55,960 nt of DNA from Ophiostoma sp. CBS 140.51 (taxonomy: Eukaryota; Ascomycota; Sordariomycetes; Ophiostomatales; Ophiostomataceae). Both the position numbers and the translations under genes were made by a program. The stretch spans positions 1 through 55,960 of the forward strand of contig JANSLP010000220.1 of assembly GCA_029298735.1 (NCBI GenBank), read 5' to 3'. The notes beneath the pieces were generated by a model. The model was given only the letters and a program-made list of their open reading frames with translations, was not told the DNA's origin and searched no databases. Shown piece by piece: positions 20,293-30,170 of this stretch; position 1 is the stretch's first letter, and each line of letters opens with the position of its first letter.

Positions 20293-21726
20293 ATGATCGA
20301 TATGGGCATAATGGATCTCGACACGAAGCAGACGGACGGTTCTGTTCATGACAAGTCGACGGGCGACAACCAGACGGCCACGCCTGTCACGCCTGTCACG
20401 CCCAAATCGTCCATCCTACCGGACGTCTCGCTCATGACACCGCCCAAGAGCAGTCCTCCAAAGCAGTCCTCCCAAAACCAGAATCAAAGACGCCGTTCCA
20501 TAGTAACGTCCCCTTGCGTTTCTAACCCCTTCTCTCTTTTCTCGTCTCCCTTTTCACCCTTGGCTTCGCTATCGACCCTACGCTCGCTCGAACACATTCA
20601 GGCCGAGAACCAGTACCTATCCAACGAGCTGCACCGTCTGGATATGCGTATCCGTTCGCTGCTGGGTGCTCTCGGGGCCGTCCAAGCCCAGCTCCAGCGG
20701 CAGGAGAATGCCACGCAGGCTGGACAAGACCCGCTTCCCTTTACGACGGCCGAGGCCCGCAAGCTGCGTAAGAGTGCCGGCTTCATCCAGAGCAAGATTG
20801 CCTCGACCGAGCGGCAGGAAAACCTGATTGTTGTACGGATCGGCGAAGTGATGGCGGAGATGCAAGGGCGGCAGTGGCTGGCCCAGCTGCAGCAGCAGCG
20901 GTACCAGAGAAGGGTGTCCGCCGCAGGTGGTGGAAGTGGCCCTGTCTCGCCGGCGTTCGGTGTTGCCGTCGTTCCCATCCCCATCGATCACGGCTACTTC
21001 CCGCTGCAAGTGCCACAGACACCGTACTTGGCCCCATGTGATGTCTGGACGCCGGACCAACTGCACTTTACCCAGCAGTTCACCCATCCGTTCAGCCAAC
21101 AGCAGCATGTACAGCAGCACGAACAGCACCCCACGACGACCACAAACTTGGTCCTGCCTCAATCGTTTGTGGTCAGCCCTGTGACACCCGGTCTTCATGC
21201 CACGATGCCGGCTAGTCCTGTATCGCCGCCTGCCTCTGTTTCTGGTGGCGGTTCTAGCCACAACCGCAACAACAGCTGCATGTCCCCAATGAGTCCGCTT
21301 GCGCCCATCTTTGAGCCCGGGCCGTCGAGCTCCTTCTTCCCGTTTGAGGGCGAGCACGGAGACTCTACCGCGACACCCGTTGCCTGCCGTTCTTCGTCGT
21401 CGGCTGCTCATGCTGCTCTCGACCATGTCGGCATGCACTATGCTTATGAGAATGCAGTTGCTATCGGCGGTGGCGAGGACGATGATGGTGGCGAGGGACG
21501 GAAGCAGAACTACACCCATGAAGGCTACTCCCGTGTCAACGTCAACGTCAACGACAACGGCAACGAGACGGGCGACTCGGACGTCTCGGACACGGCCTTT
21601 CTCCCTCCCGAAGCCCGTCCTCGTCGTGTGTCGCACAGTGCCGCCCGGCCGACGCAGAACAAGCAGAAGCGGATGAGTCTGCCGCCGGTCCGCTTTGCCT
21701 GGGCTGAAGAGGGACAGCTGGAGTAG
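20293..21726 (+). CDS. fungal coiled-coil protein of unknown function
   Basis: Written as one exon, 477 aa. The N-terminal ~70 residues are disordered and Thr/Pro/Ser-rich (T-P-V-T-P repeats). A long helical region about 98-215 (L-E-H-I-Q-A-E-N-Q-Y-L-S-N-E-L-H-R onward) has heptad-like Leu/Ile spacing and is predicted coiled coil. The remainder is Gln/His/Pro/Ser-rich low complexity, ending in a basic segment (R-P-T-Q-N-K-Q-K-R-M-S-L-P-P-V-R-F-A-W). Family not recognised. The ATG at 20293 is the first in frame after the leader; M-G at 20302 is an alternative. A 99-nt stretch (20503-20601, GTAACG...TTCAG) has intron-like ends and is divisible by three. The Ser/Pro/Phe-rich residues 71-103 may therefore be intron rather than protein. 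Confidence 0.75.
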   Translation: MIDMGIMDLDTKQTDGSVHDKSTGDNQTATPVTPVTPKSSILPDVSLMTPPKSSPPKQSSQNQNQRRRSIVTSPCVSNPFSLFSSPFSPLASLSTLRSLEHIQAENQYLSNELHRLDMRIRSLLGALGAVQAQLQRQENATQAGQDPLPFTTAEARKLRKSAGFIQSKIASTERQENLIVVRIGEVMAEMQGRQWLAQLQQQRYQRRVSAAGGGSGPVSPAFGVAVVPIPIDHGYFPLQVPQTPYLAPCDVWTPDQLHFTQQFTHPFSQQQHVQQHEQHPTTTTNLVLPQSFVVSPVTPGLHATMPASPVSPPASVSGGGSSHNRNNSCMSPMSPLAPIFEPGPSSSFFPFEGEHGDSTATPVACRSSSSAAHAALDHVGMHYAYENAVAIGGGEDDDGGEGRKQNYTHEGYSRVNVNVNDNGNETGDSDVSDTAFLPPEARPRRVSHSAARPTQNKQKRMSLPPVRFAWAEEGQLE

Positions 21727-22054
21727 GTAGGGGTGATGGAGAGGTGTTGTTTATTGTTGCACTGTTGTTATTAGTTGTTGTTGGTGTATTTCTGTTGCTA
21801 TTGCATTGTTGTACTAGTGCTTGTTGTTTCGCATTGCATTAAAAAGGACGGCGAAAAGGGGGCATAAAAAAGGCATGCTTTTCATTCAGCAACCGTTTTG
21901 CTTTTTTCTTCTTTCCAACATATAATTAGAAAAATAATTCAAAAAATACCACAAAAATAAAACCAAAGACAAAAACAAAAACAAAAAGTATTAAATAGCT
22001 CGAAGGCTACATGTGCAAAACAAATCAAATATAAACAAATCTACCGCCACACAC
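21727..22054. other. convergent 3' flanks
   Basis: Very AT-rich DNA between two convergent genes, with an A/C repetition (about three ACAAAA units, 21967-21987). It probably holds both 3' UTRs and poly(A) regions. No gene seen. Confidence 0.6.
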
Positions 22055-22969
22055 TCAAGCAAACTCGCCAAACTGGCCGTCGTCAAAGCCTAGCTCGGCA
22101 GCTGACTTCTTGTGCTCGTCTCCTTGTGTCGCTTGTTGTCTTGACGCCAGGCCCAATACGCTCGGGTCGCCCACAGACCGACGGTTAGCTGTCCGGCGGT
22201 TTGGTGGTGGCGGAGGAGGCAGAGAAAAGGCAGACGAGGCGGACGAGGTGGACGAAGAAGAGGAGGATGATGGAGGTGGTGGCAGAGAGAAACCGCCAAG
22301 ACCGCCGCTTCCGCTTCCTGTTGACGACGTCTCGCTCCGGCGGCCAAATTTGCTCGAGCCGCCAAGGTTGATTGTGATTGTCTCGCCGTCCTTGAGGCTG
22401 TAGTCCTTCTTGTCAGCTGCTGCAGCCGCAGCACTCTGTGCAGATGCTGTTGACGACGCCGACTGTCTTGCGGCCTTGGCGCTTGTCTGCTCGGCAAACC
22501 CGCGCACCGTCTTGCGCGCTTCTTGCAACGCCACGCCAAAATCAAACGCGTCCGGCCGTTCTTCAAAGCCAATGCCCAGCACAGCCCGCCGGCCTTGCCC
22601 GTCCTGCACGCGCACCGCAAAGAAGCGCGAGCTGTCGAGAGCAGACTCAATGACGCTAGGTTCTGTGTAGGGTGCAGCGGCAAACAGCTGGCCGTTGGCA
22701 GGGTCTTCTAGGATGACATCGACCTTGACGTCTTCCGTGCTCTCGTCGCTGTTATTGTCGTCGTCCCTCTCCACGCCCGTCTCGAGGACACGCAGCCGCG
22801 CAGTAAAGATGTGCCTCTTGGGATCCTCGGTCCAGGTGGCTGCTGTGTAGCCCTTGGTGGACGTCAGGGGCGGGATCTGGTAGACGTGGACTTTGGGGCC
22901 GATGAACAGGATGCGCTGAATGGAGTTGGCCGGCAGCGGCTGGCCGGTGACTGGGTCGATGGCGGACAT
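22055..22969 (-). CDS. NECAP-like (adaptin-ear-binding coat-associated) endocytosis protein
   Basis: Single exon, 304 aa. Residues 1 to ~170 match the NECAP PHear domain: I-Q-R-I-L-F-I-G-P-K-V-H-V-Y-Q-I-P-P near the start, G-Y-x-A-A-T-W, S-S-R-F-F-A-V-R-V, and G-I-G-F-E-E-R-P-D-A-F-D-F-x-V-A-L-Q-E. The segment after it has K-D-Y-S-L-K-D-G-E-T-I-T-I-N-L, also a family hallmark. The C-terminal part is Ser/Pro/Gly-rich with poly-Pro runs and ends in an acidic/aromatic tail (D-D-G-Q-F-G-E-F-A). NECAPs bind AP-2 and accessory proteins at clathrin-coated pits. An acidic D/E/N insert near residues 68-80 enlarges one domain loop. It is divergent from eIF2B alpha and convergent with the coiled-coil gene. 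Confidence 0.93.
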   Translation of the reverse strand: MSAIDPVTGQPLPANSIQRILFIGPKVHVYQIPPLTSTKGYTAATWTEDPKRHIFTARLRVLETGVERDDDNNSDESTEDVKVDVILEDPANGQLFAAAPYTEPSVIESALDSSRFFAVRVQDGQGRRAVLGIGFEERPDAFDFGVALQEARKTVRGFAEQTSAKAARQSASSTASAQSAAAAAADKKDYSLKDGETITINLGGSSKFGRRSETSSTGSGSGGLGGFSLPPPPSSSSSSSTSSASSAFSLPPPPPPNRRTANRRSVGDPSVLGLASRQQATQGDEHKKSAAELGFDDGQFGEFA

Positions 22970-23788
22970 GGTGGTGGTGGTGAAGATGTAGTTGTAGGCG
23001 GTGAAGGCGAGGTGAAGAAAAAGAGGAGAGGAAGAGAAGATGAGATGTCGAGATATAAGTTGCGGTCAATTTCGAAGATCGAAGAGATAACCAGGTTGTA
23101 GAAATCCGGCTGACTGCCGATCACCTTTCTTGTCAAGAGCAAGGACAAGGACAGATTTGTTTCAGAAATCAGCAACAGAGCCTAGGATCAAAAATCGGCT
23201 GCCTGTTGAAAATAATGGAATAAAATGGTGAGCTTTGGCTTTCTCGGTTTCGTTACGGCGTTTTACGTTTTGCGGTGACCCGTGGAAGCATTAAAGTAGG
23301 GAAGTAAGGTAAGCTTCAGGGGGCACCCGCCGGAGCTAAGCTGCCGCATGGTGAGCTCTTTCCTTCATTCTGTTCTTTTAGTGGTCAATACGTGGTTGAC
23401 AAACAATGGCCTGGCTGCCCCCGCTCGCCCCTCGTACTTTCCGCAAGGGTCCCTGCACCGTGCACTCCAGCGGATGCTCCACACAGTGACCATTACCCCT
23501 CTAACATTTGGGCGGTGAGCTAAGGCAGAAAGCAGAAACATGCACACTCTCTTTCGCATTCGCTCTGTGGCTCTTTCCCCAGCAATGCGCATTCTACGAG
23601 TTGAGTCACCTAGTTATTTTTTGCTGCTAGCTTCCCAATGCGGCAAACCTGACCTCATTCTATTCAACATCGTGACAATTAAACACATTTTTACTACGAC
23701 TTTCCGACGTATGCTTTTATCTTTACGCGCCACCACTCTTCCGCCGTTCTCGATCCGTTTCTTCGTCGCTCCACCCTTCGTTCTCACA
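22970..23788. other. divergent promoter of NECAP and eIF2B alpha
   Basis: No gene inside. Next to 22970 the + strand is G/A-rich, a pyrimidine-rich leader for the minus gene. Next to 23788 it is C/T-rich, a leader for the plus gene. The frame of eIF2B alpha remains open upstream to 23540 and includes ATGs at 23540, 23585 and 23711. Confidence 0.6.
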
Positions 23789-24999
23789 ATGGCCGCCTCC
23801 GACACGGCAGCACCAGCGCCGGTGCCAGCCGCAGCAGCCAACGACACATCTTCCTCCTCCTCGACATCAAACCCCCCCAACGACTCCAACGACTCTTTTG
23901 ACGTCGTCGCCACCTACCACCGCCTCCTCGCCGAAGACTCGGACCTCACAAAGCCCATCGCCGCCATCGAGGCTCTCATCGATGTCCTCCGCCAGACCAC
24001 CTCGTCCACCGCCATGGAGACGTACGAAATCACCGGCGCCCAGGTCCAGCGACTGCTCGCTGCCGTCCCCAACTCCTTGCCCTTGGAGGCCGGTACTAGC
24101 CTCTTTACCAACTTTCTGAGTATGTCTATGCGCCAGCCGTCGGCCGACTCGCTGTCGCCACTCGACGCTGACACATCGGCGGCTGCCGCCGCTGCGTCTC
24201 GCTCGGTCACGGCGGGCCTCGACAGCTTCGACAAGATTCGCCAGCACCTGCTCGACAACAGCCAGCTCTTTGTGCAGCGCGCCAAGGAAGCGCGCGACCT
24301 CATTGCGGAGCGCGGCTGCCGGCTGGTGCGGGAGGGCGATGTTGTCCTGACAGCGGGTGGCTCGCGCGCCGTGCGTGCCCTCCTCCTCAAGGCGGCAGAG
24401 AAATACTCCACCTCGACCTCTCCCGACAGCGACGCTCCCTTCACCGTCCTGTATGTCATTGACGAACGCTCGCGCGACGAGTCCCAACGCGCCGTCGCCA
24501 TCCTGCGCGCGGCGCGCATCCCCGTCTACGAGATTGACCCCAGCAGCGTCGCCTACGCCATGGAGGCCCATAATGTGCGCTCCATCTTTATCGGCGCCGA
24601 GGCGGTCACGCACGACGGCAAGCTGGTCTCGCGTATCGGCACATACCAGCTGGCTTTGATGGCCTCGGTCGTCCGCCCTGTCCGCAACGTTTACTGTCTG
24701 GCCGAGACGCACAAGTTTGTCCACAAGCTGCTCATCAACAACAAGCACCTCAACCGTATCGGCATCCTCCAGGGTTTTATGCCGACGCCTGTGCCCACAC
24801 GTGCCGGTGTGCCCGTCACCACCAAGCCCCCTCTGGAGTTTAACGACCAGGTGGATGTTACGGTAAGTCCACGGCCATACGAGTGTCTTTATTTGATAGC
24901 TTCTTGCTAACTGTATAGCCCCCCACGCTTGTGACAAATTTCATTACCGAAAACGGCATCATCGAGACCTCGGGCGCCTACCGGATCGTGTCATATTAG
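23789..24999 (+). CDS. gcn3: translation initiation factor eIF2B subunit alpha (GCN3 type)
   Basis: Two exons, 23789-24862 and 24919-24999, give 384 aa; the 56-nt intron (GTAAGT...CTAACTGTATAG) is phase 0. Features: a disordered Ala/Ser/Pro N-terminus (~1-35); a helical domain beginning F-D-V-V-A-T-Y-H; and an eIF2B/MTNA-type Rossmann domain with V-L-T-A-G-G-S-R-A-V, V-I-D-E-R, F-I-G-A-E-A-V-T-H-D-G and Y-C-L-A-E-T-H-K-F. The C-terminus is the conserved P-P-T-L-V-T-N-F-I-T-E-N-G-I-I plus tail. The alpha subunit dimer holds eIF2B together and senses phosphorylated eIF2 in the integrated stress response. Family length is about 300-320 aa; the excess is the N-terminus plus an Asp/Ala/Ser-rich insert around residues 120-145. 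The start was chosen for its CACAATGGCC context. Confidence 0.95.
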
Positions 25000-25403
25000 T
25001 TTGAGGCGTATCTAACCTTTTTTTACTTTCGTCTGCAATTCTTTTCTGCCTCTTTTTACATTCTGCATTTCACTCGGCGTTTTAATGGATCTTTGGCCTG
25101 GCCGGCAAAGGATGGAGTACGACAACGCGAAAATTTCACAAAGACACATGGGTCTTGTTGTACATAGAAGAGCGGTATTGAAATTATTTGGGTAGAAATA
25201 AAAAACGACCGTGTTCCGCGGTTTCATTATAACTAAATGAGAGGAGTTGACAAAAAAATGATCGAAGAGAAATACGAGACGAAAAGATACAAAGAGTCAT
25301 AGAAACATGGGAGAATATTACAACAATCTGTCTCCGTATACATTACCGCATGGTTTTTGTTTCCTTTCCAGAAGTACAAATACTTTTGCCATCCAGACAA
25401 ACC
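25000..25403. other. convergent 3' flanks of eIF2B alpha and egt1
   Basis: AT-rich DNA with T- and A-runs, probably both 3' UTRs. No gene recognised. Confidence 0.6.
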
Positions 25404-28400
25404 CTAGATATCACGCACAAGCCGGGCACCGACCCAGGCGTACGGATAGTTGCGCTGGTACCAGTTGACACTGTGTTGTTAGTAAGAGTTCAGACAGAAA
25501 AAAAATGCATGACCGTATTGGGGACTTACAATGACTTGCGTCCAGAGATGCGCGGGTGGGTGGCCCACGATCCACCAAGGACAATGTTGTGCTTCTCATC
25601 GAAAAAGTCGGCCGTATAGCCGGGGTACAGCTGCATCGGCTCAAAGCCCTCGTGCCGCCGCAGAGGAGAGCTCGTCCACTCCCACACGCCGCCCATCTCC
25701 GCACGGCCCGCCAGACGGTTACCCTGCGCCGTCACGGCCACAGGGTGCCAATGCTGCAAACCAACATTGGCGCCGTCCAGGTCGACGAACAAGTCAGTCT
25801 GGCCGGCCGAGGCGCCTGCAACGGTCGCGGGCGGAGGCGTCTCCTCCACACCGTCATTGGAGAGATGGCCATTGACGGCTGGCAGTGTCTTGCCGAGCTT
25901 CTTCTCGGCTCCCTGCTTCCGCCGCGACAGGTCCACATGGTGGTAGATGCTGCGCGCCTCTTCAAATGTCGGAATACGGCCGCCCATCCAGGCCGCGCAG
26001 CCCTTGAGCTCGTCGTACGAGGCAAACACGGGCCAGTCCAGAGCGTACTCAAGGGGAACCAGGCCGTAAACTGTGCGCACCATCTTGCCCTTCAGGAAGG
26101 AGGAGGGGAGCTCCTTGGAGATACCGTTGGTATGGCCATTGGTGTGCCCGTTTGTATGTCCGTTTCTGTGACCGTTCGTAACAGTCTCGCCATCGGTAGC
26201 TTCGGCCCACGAGGCAGGGATCTTGTCCACAGAGTTGTTGTACATGTAGAGGGCGTACTGAGATCTTGTTAGACATAACCTAAACCAGCTGTTTAGAATT
26301 TCAGGGGTCAATCTTACCTCCTCGTTGGTGATTGGGCGTCCCTGAGCCTGGAAGGCATGGACGTGCACAGCGCGAGCTGGCTTCTCGTTGTCCCTGGAAC
26401 GGTATCAATATATTGTGCAAGAAACAGCAATATTGTTCGAGCCCTAACTTACCATCCAAAGTTGCGGGTCAGATCGGTCCCATTGTCGGGATCATCGATG
26501 CCGACTACAAGATCCTGAGCCGGAACATCAAACCACTGGTTCTCGACACGGGCGGCACGCGCCTTGACAGCTAGCTTGGCAAAGTCGGGTTTCGGGATGT
26601 TGGGAGGAGGGAGGGTCTTGTCGCTCTGCAGCATCATGTAGAGCAGCGTCTCGAGATGCATGAGTTCGTGCTCGAAGCCAATCCAGATGGCTTGGGCAAC
26701 GGGCCGGGTGACGGGCGCATGGCTCTCGGTCTGGGGTGTTGTGCCAACATTAGCGGCATAATAGGCCCGGATGCGCTCGCGGACGCGCTGCTGGTACACC
26801 AGAATGTCGTCGAGGGCGGGCCACTCGTCGGGAATTTCGGAGTGGTCGTGGCAGAGCTCCGGGTTGTCGACGTCTGGGTCGATGCCACGTTCAAAGATGT
26901 TGGCGTAGTAAGCCGGTTCGGTGGCGGGCTCGCCAGTGGTCTTGCACAGCTGGATGTCGAGGAAAGTCGGGATGTGTCCCAGATAAAAGATGCAAGCATT
27001 TCTCAGCTTGATCGGCTTATCTAGGAGCTCCTCGTTGGGAAGCATTTTGCGGGTCACAGTGTCCCATGCTTCCCAGATGGCCTCCCAGTCTTTTACCGAC
27101 GGGAGGATCGTCTCTGCGTAGACGGATGGCAGTAGGCTGAAGGGCATTTTCGGCTTTGTGAGGAGATGGAGGCCTGTTCCAAAAACAAAGGAAAAAAGAC
27201 GGTGATGTCAGTATTGATCAGGAACCCGAGATAACAAGTTGATCGACAATCATATATGCCTACGGGCATCTTGGTGTACTTCGAAAGTCACTAGAACGAC
27301 CGCTAACACTGAGCTCTCCGACACTTGAGAGAAAGCTCGAAGCTAGAAAATATACAGAAGGCATGTAGTTTTTTGCCCAACTCTGGTTTGGATCTCAGCA
27401 ACAGCTGCCAGCGAACAGACGGTAGACAAGGCTAGCATCGGCCGTAATTGCAGCGACGAGCGGCGCCTCATCGATGGTTGGTATGGGCGGAAAAGAAGAG
27501 AATAGGCCGAAAAATCAAGCAGTGTTTGGTTGGCAGGCAAATACACAAAAAGACATGACAGGTTAAAAAAGTAAGACGGAACGCTGTACAAAGTAAGGCT
27601 GCCACAGAAGGCAAAAGAATACATGAAGAAAAACGAACGAAAGGTATAAAAAGGAACGAATAGAGGATCACTGCAACCCCCCGCAATATGACACGAGAGA
27701 ACCCCGAAAAGTCAGGAGACAAAAGAGACAAAACGGACAAAAACGACAGGAAAAAATGACTGGGATTCGGGTCGTGCAAGAGGGTTGTATCCCTCGGTGC
27801 AGGAACTTGTGCACGCAGAACACAAATGTGTCAAAGTGTGTCAAAAGTGGTGTGAAGTGTTGCTCAGTGTCTGCTTTCGTTTCGCTTCCATTTCATCATT
27901 CTGCATGGGATCCACTGGCAACCCAAGTCACACGGCCAGCCGGGGAAGAGGGGGCTGAGGGCTCAACGGAGGATGGCGAAAACAATAGCGTGGGGTGCTG
28001 CAGGAAATGGTGTGGGAGAATATGCGAAGATGTGGGAGACAAGCCAGAGAAGGATGAAAACGGTGTAAGTGGGATTTCATGCAGCCGGATGGACTGCGGG
28101 AATGTGATACGAACCGTCCACGAGACGATAGTGAGCAGCGACAAGAAAGACAGACCAAAAAGAAGACACAAAAATAAAATAAAAGTAAAGCAATTGAGAG
28201 CAAACGAACGACATGACAAAAGAAACAGACTATTTTGTAAGCCAGTACGTACCGTGCTCCTTGCTGTCGTTCTGCCACTTATAGGACTCGGTCATGCCGG
28301 CGGAGCGCCAGAGGTAATCGGCCTCCGCTGGCGAATACTTGACGCTCTGTTCAATCTGGACACGTTCATGAGGCTGGATGTTTTGGCCGAGAACCTCGAT

Positions 28401-30033
28401 TTCGCGGGTGGGTGCGTAAAAGGCCTGGTGGCGGCCGCCATCAATGTCGTGAACATACTCGCCGATGACCCGCCAGTCGGCAAGGTTGAAGGTTTCCTTG
28501 CCGAGGATGCGGTTTGCGTTGACGAGGCCGTTGAGAACAAATCTAGATGTGGTGGAAAGGATGGTAAGTAAGATGAAGAAAAGGGGCACGAGAGGGTGCA
28601 GGTATAAAGGGGGTAAAGCCGAAGAAGACAGAAGAGGAAAGAGCATACCTGTGTGTGAGTCCTTCCTTGTCTCGAGTTGTCAAAATGTTAGTATTTCCTT
28701 TTATGGAAGGCATGATCACGAAAGTCAGAAGAGGCAATTACCGTTGTAAGCATGGCTAGAACAGTGTTAGTAAAATAGTAAACAAGATGAAAAGCAGAGA
28801 GGTCAAACTTACTACACCTTGTCGGCGTCAACGCAGCTGTCGAGGCCGACGAGGATCGAATCGCCCGGGTGCAGGACGTCGGCGAACCCGCGCAGGAAAT
28901 CGGCAGCATTGTCGCGGTGGAAGTTGCCAATGCTAGAGCCCAGAGTCAAGATGCACTTTTGGCGGTGCAAAATAGCAGGCGTCTTGAGCCACTCACGGCC
29001 GTCATCATAGGTGCCGAGCAGACCAAAGCAGTGGACGTGCTCGTAGCGTGGCAGCTGGGAGAGTGTGCGCTGGAGCTCTTGGAGAGACAGGTCGAGGGCA
29101 TAGTACTCGACGCGTTTGCCGGATTGTTCAAGCGCCTGGAGAAGCAGGTTGACCTTGCGGAGGTTGCCACTGCCGAGCTCAATGACCATGGAGTCCTGGG
29201 GAATGCGGTCTGCAATCTCGGTGGCGGCGGCCGTAAGGACGTCAATTTCGTTGTTGGTCAAGTAGTACTCTTCAAGGTATGTGATCTAGACGTGTGAGAA
29301 GATGCCAAAGAAACAAGATGCCAAAGAAACAAGATGCCAAAGAAATAATAACAAAAAAAAAACAGAGAAAACGCAATGAGGAGCTCTTGGCGACGAGGAG
29401 GGCCTATTGGTTGGGGAGGGAAACAAGGCAGAGCGGCATCCCAAGCAGCTCGAAAAGGGGGGTGTGATGGAGGGAGCAGGAGGGAACCTCCCAGCAAGCT
29501 CAGCAGCTCCAGCCGTGGCACACAAGCTTTGAATCAGGAACAGCAGTGCACGCTCATTGGCACGGTCGGCTTGGTGTCTGTCATTTCCTGGGGTAAAGAA
29601 AGACGACAGCCAAGCGAACAGCCGGCTGCATGGCCACTGTCGGTAGCCAAACAAAATGTTCCCAAACAAGAAGGCGCATACAAAAAGGGTAGGTATGGGA
29701 ACTGAAGCTGGAGGATGGGCAAAACAAGGGCGAGGACAAAGACAAAGGCAGAAGACAGCCCACCTCTTCAAACAGCTGCAGGCCAGCCTCGTCATAGAGG
29801 AGGAGTGTTGGTAGCGTCCGCGGGCCCTTCTTGGGGCAGAACTGGGACACGATCTCGTCGCGGAGGTTCATCTCAACAGATGCCTGGCGGATGTCGATAA
29901 TGTTGCTGATGCCATCCGATTTGACTTCAGCTGTGGTTGATGTCGCCACCTTCTTAGCCGAGGCCGTCTTGTGCGGGAAGGAGGTGCCGTTGACACCGGT
30001 GACCGGTGCCAGAGGCTCCGCCGAGGGAGACAT
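25404..30033 (-). CDS. egt1: ergothioneine synthase Egt1 (EgtD-EgtB fusion)
   Basis: Nine exons encode 886 aa: 30033-29764, 29285-28813, 28755-28742, 28670-28649, 28542-28253, 27173-26453, 26393-26318, 26257-25530, 25470-25404. All introns are GT-AG and every junction keeps the frame and the expected family sequence (for example L-F-E-E|I-T-Y-L-E-E-Y-Y and D-K-V-Y-H-A-Y-N-D-K-E-G). Residues ~45-365 form the SAM-dependent histidine trimethyltransferase (EgtD-like; glycine motif E-L-G-S-G-N near 127), which makes hercynine. Residues ~390-560 are the DinB-like domain with iron ligands His423 and H-x3-H-x-E at 525-531. Residues ~590-886 are the FGE-sulfatase-type domain (W-E-W-T-S-S-P, G-G-S-W-A-T-H-P, N-Y-P-Y-A-W). 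Together the last two form the EgtB-like sulfoxide synthase that joins hercynine to cysteine. An N-G-H-T repeat lies in the FGE part. The partner lyase Egt2 is not in this window. Confidence 0.96.
27174..28252 (-). other. 1,079-nt intron 5 of egt1
   Basis: This lies between donor G|GTACGT and acceptor GGAACAG|GC. The flanking exons join as H-G-L-H-L-L, which fits the family. The interior is pyrimidine-rich in the transcript sense and open for long stretches without any protein-like sequence. It is many times longer than most introns here. I see no exon or known RNA inside it. Confidence 0.75.
29301..29348. repeat. 16-bp tandem repeat, three copies, in egt1 intron 1
   Basis: The unit GATGCCAAAGAAACAA is repeated at 29301-29316, 29317-29332 and, with one change, 29333-29348. 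It lies within the 478-nt first intron (29286-29763), next to the acceptor side. Probably a small variable-number tandem repeat. Confidence 0.9.
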
Positions 30034-30161
30034 TGTGTCTTTCGGTGTGATATTGAAATAGAGTAGAGAAATCCCAGAGAAAAGGGGACGATGTTGAATG
30101 TATAGAAGGCAATGGCAGAATAGAAGATACAACAGCTTCGAAATGTTGCGTCCTTGTTTGT

Positions 30162-30170
30162 CTTTATATA
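30162..30170 (-). promoter_or_regulatory. candidate TATA box of egt1
   Basis: The minus strand reads TATATAAAG about 130 bases upstream of the egt1 ATG (30033), between a C/T-rich stretch and the leader. The distance suits a TATA element with a leader of roughly 100 nt. Transcription start not known. Confidence 0.45.

Noticed and set aside
20617..21636. 339-codon frame antisense to the coiled-coil gene
   Set aside because: Composition mirrors the sense codons; no motif; sense strand has the heptad pattern.
23867..24937. 356-codon frame antisense to eIF2B alpha
   Set aside because: The sense strand is an unambiguous conserved factor; the antisense translation is Val/Ala/Gly/Arg-rich filler.
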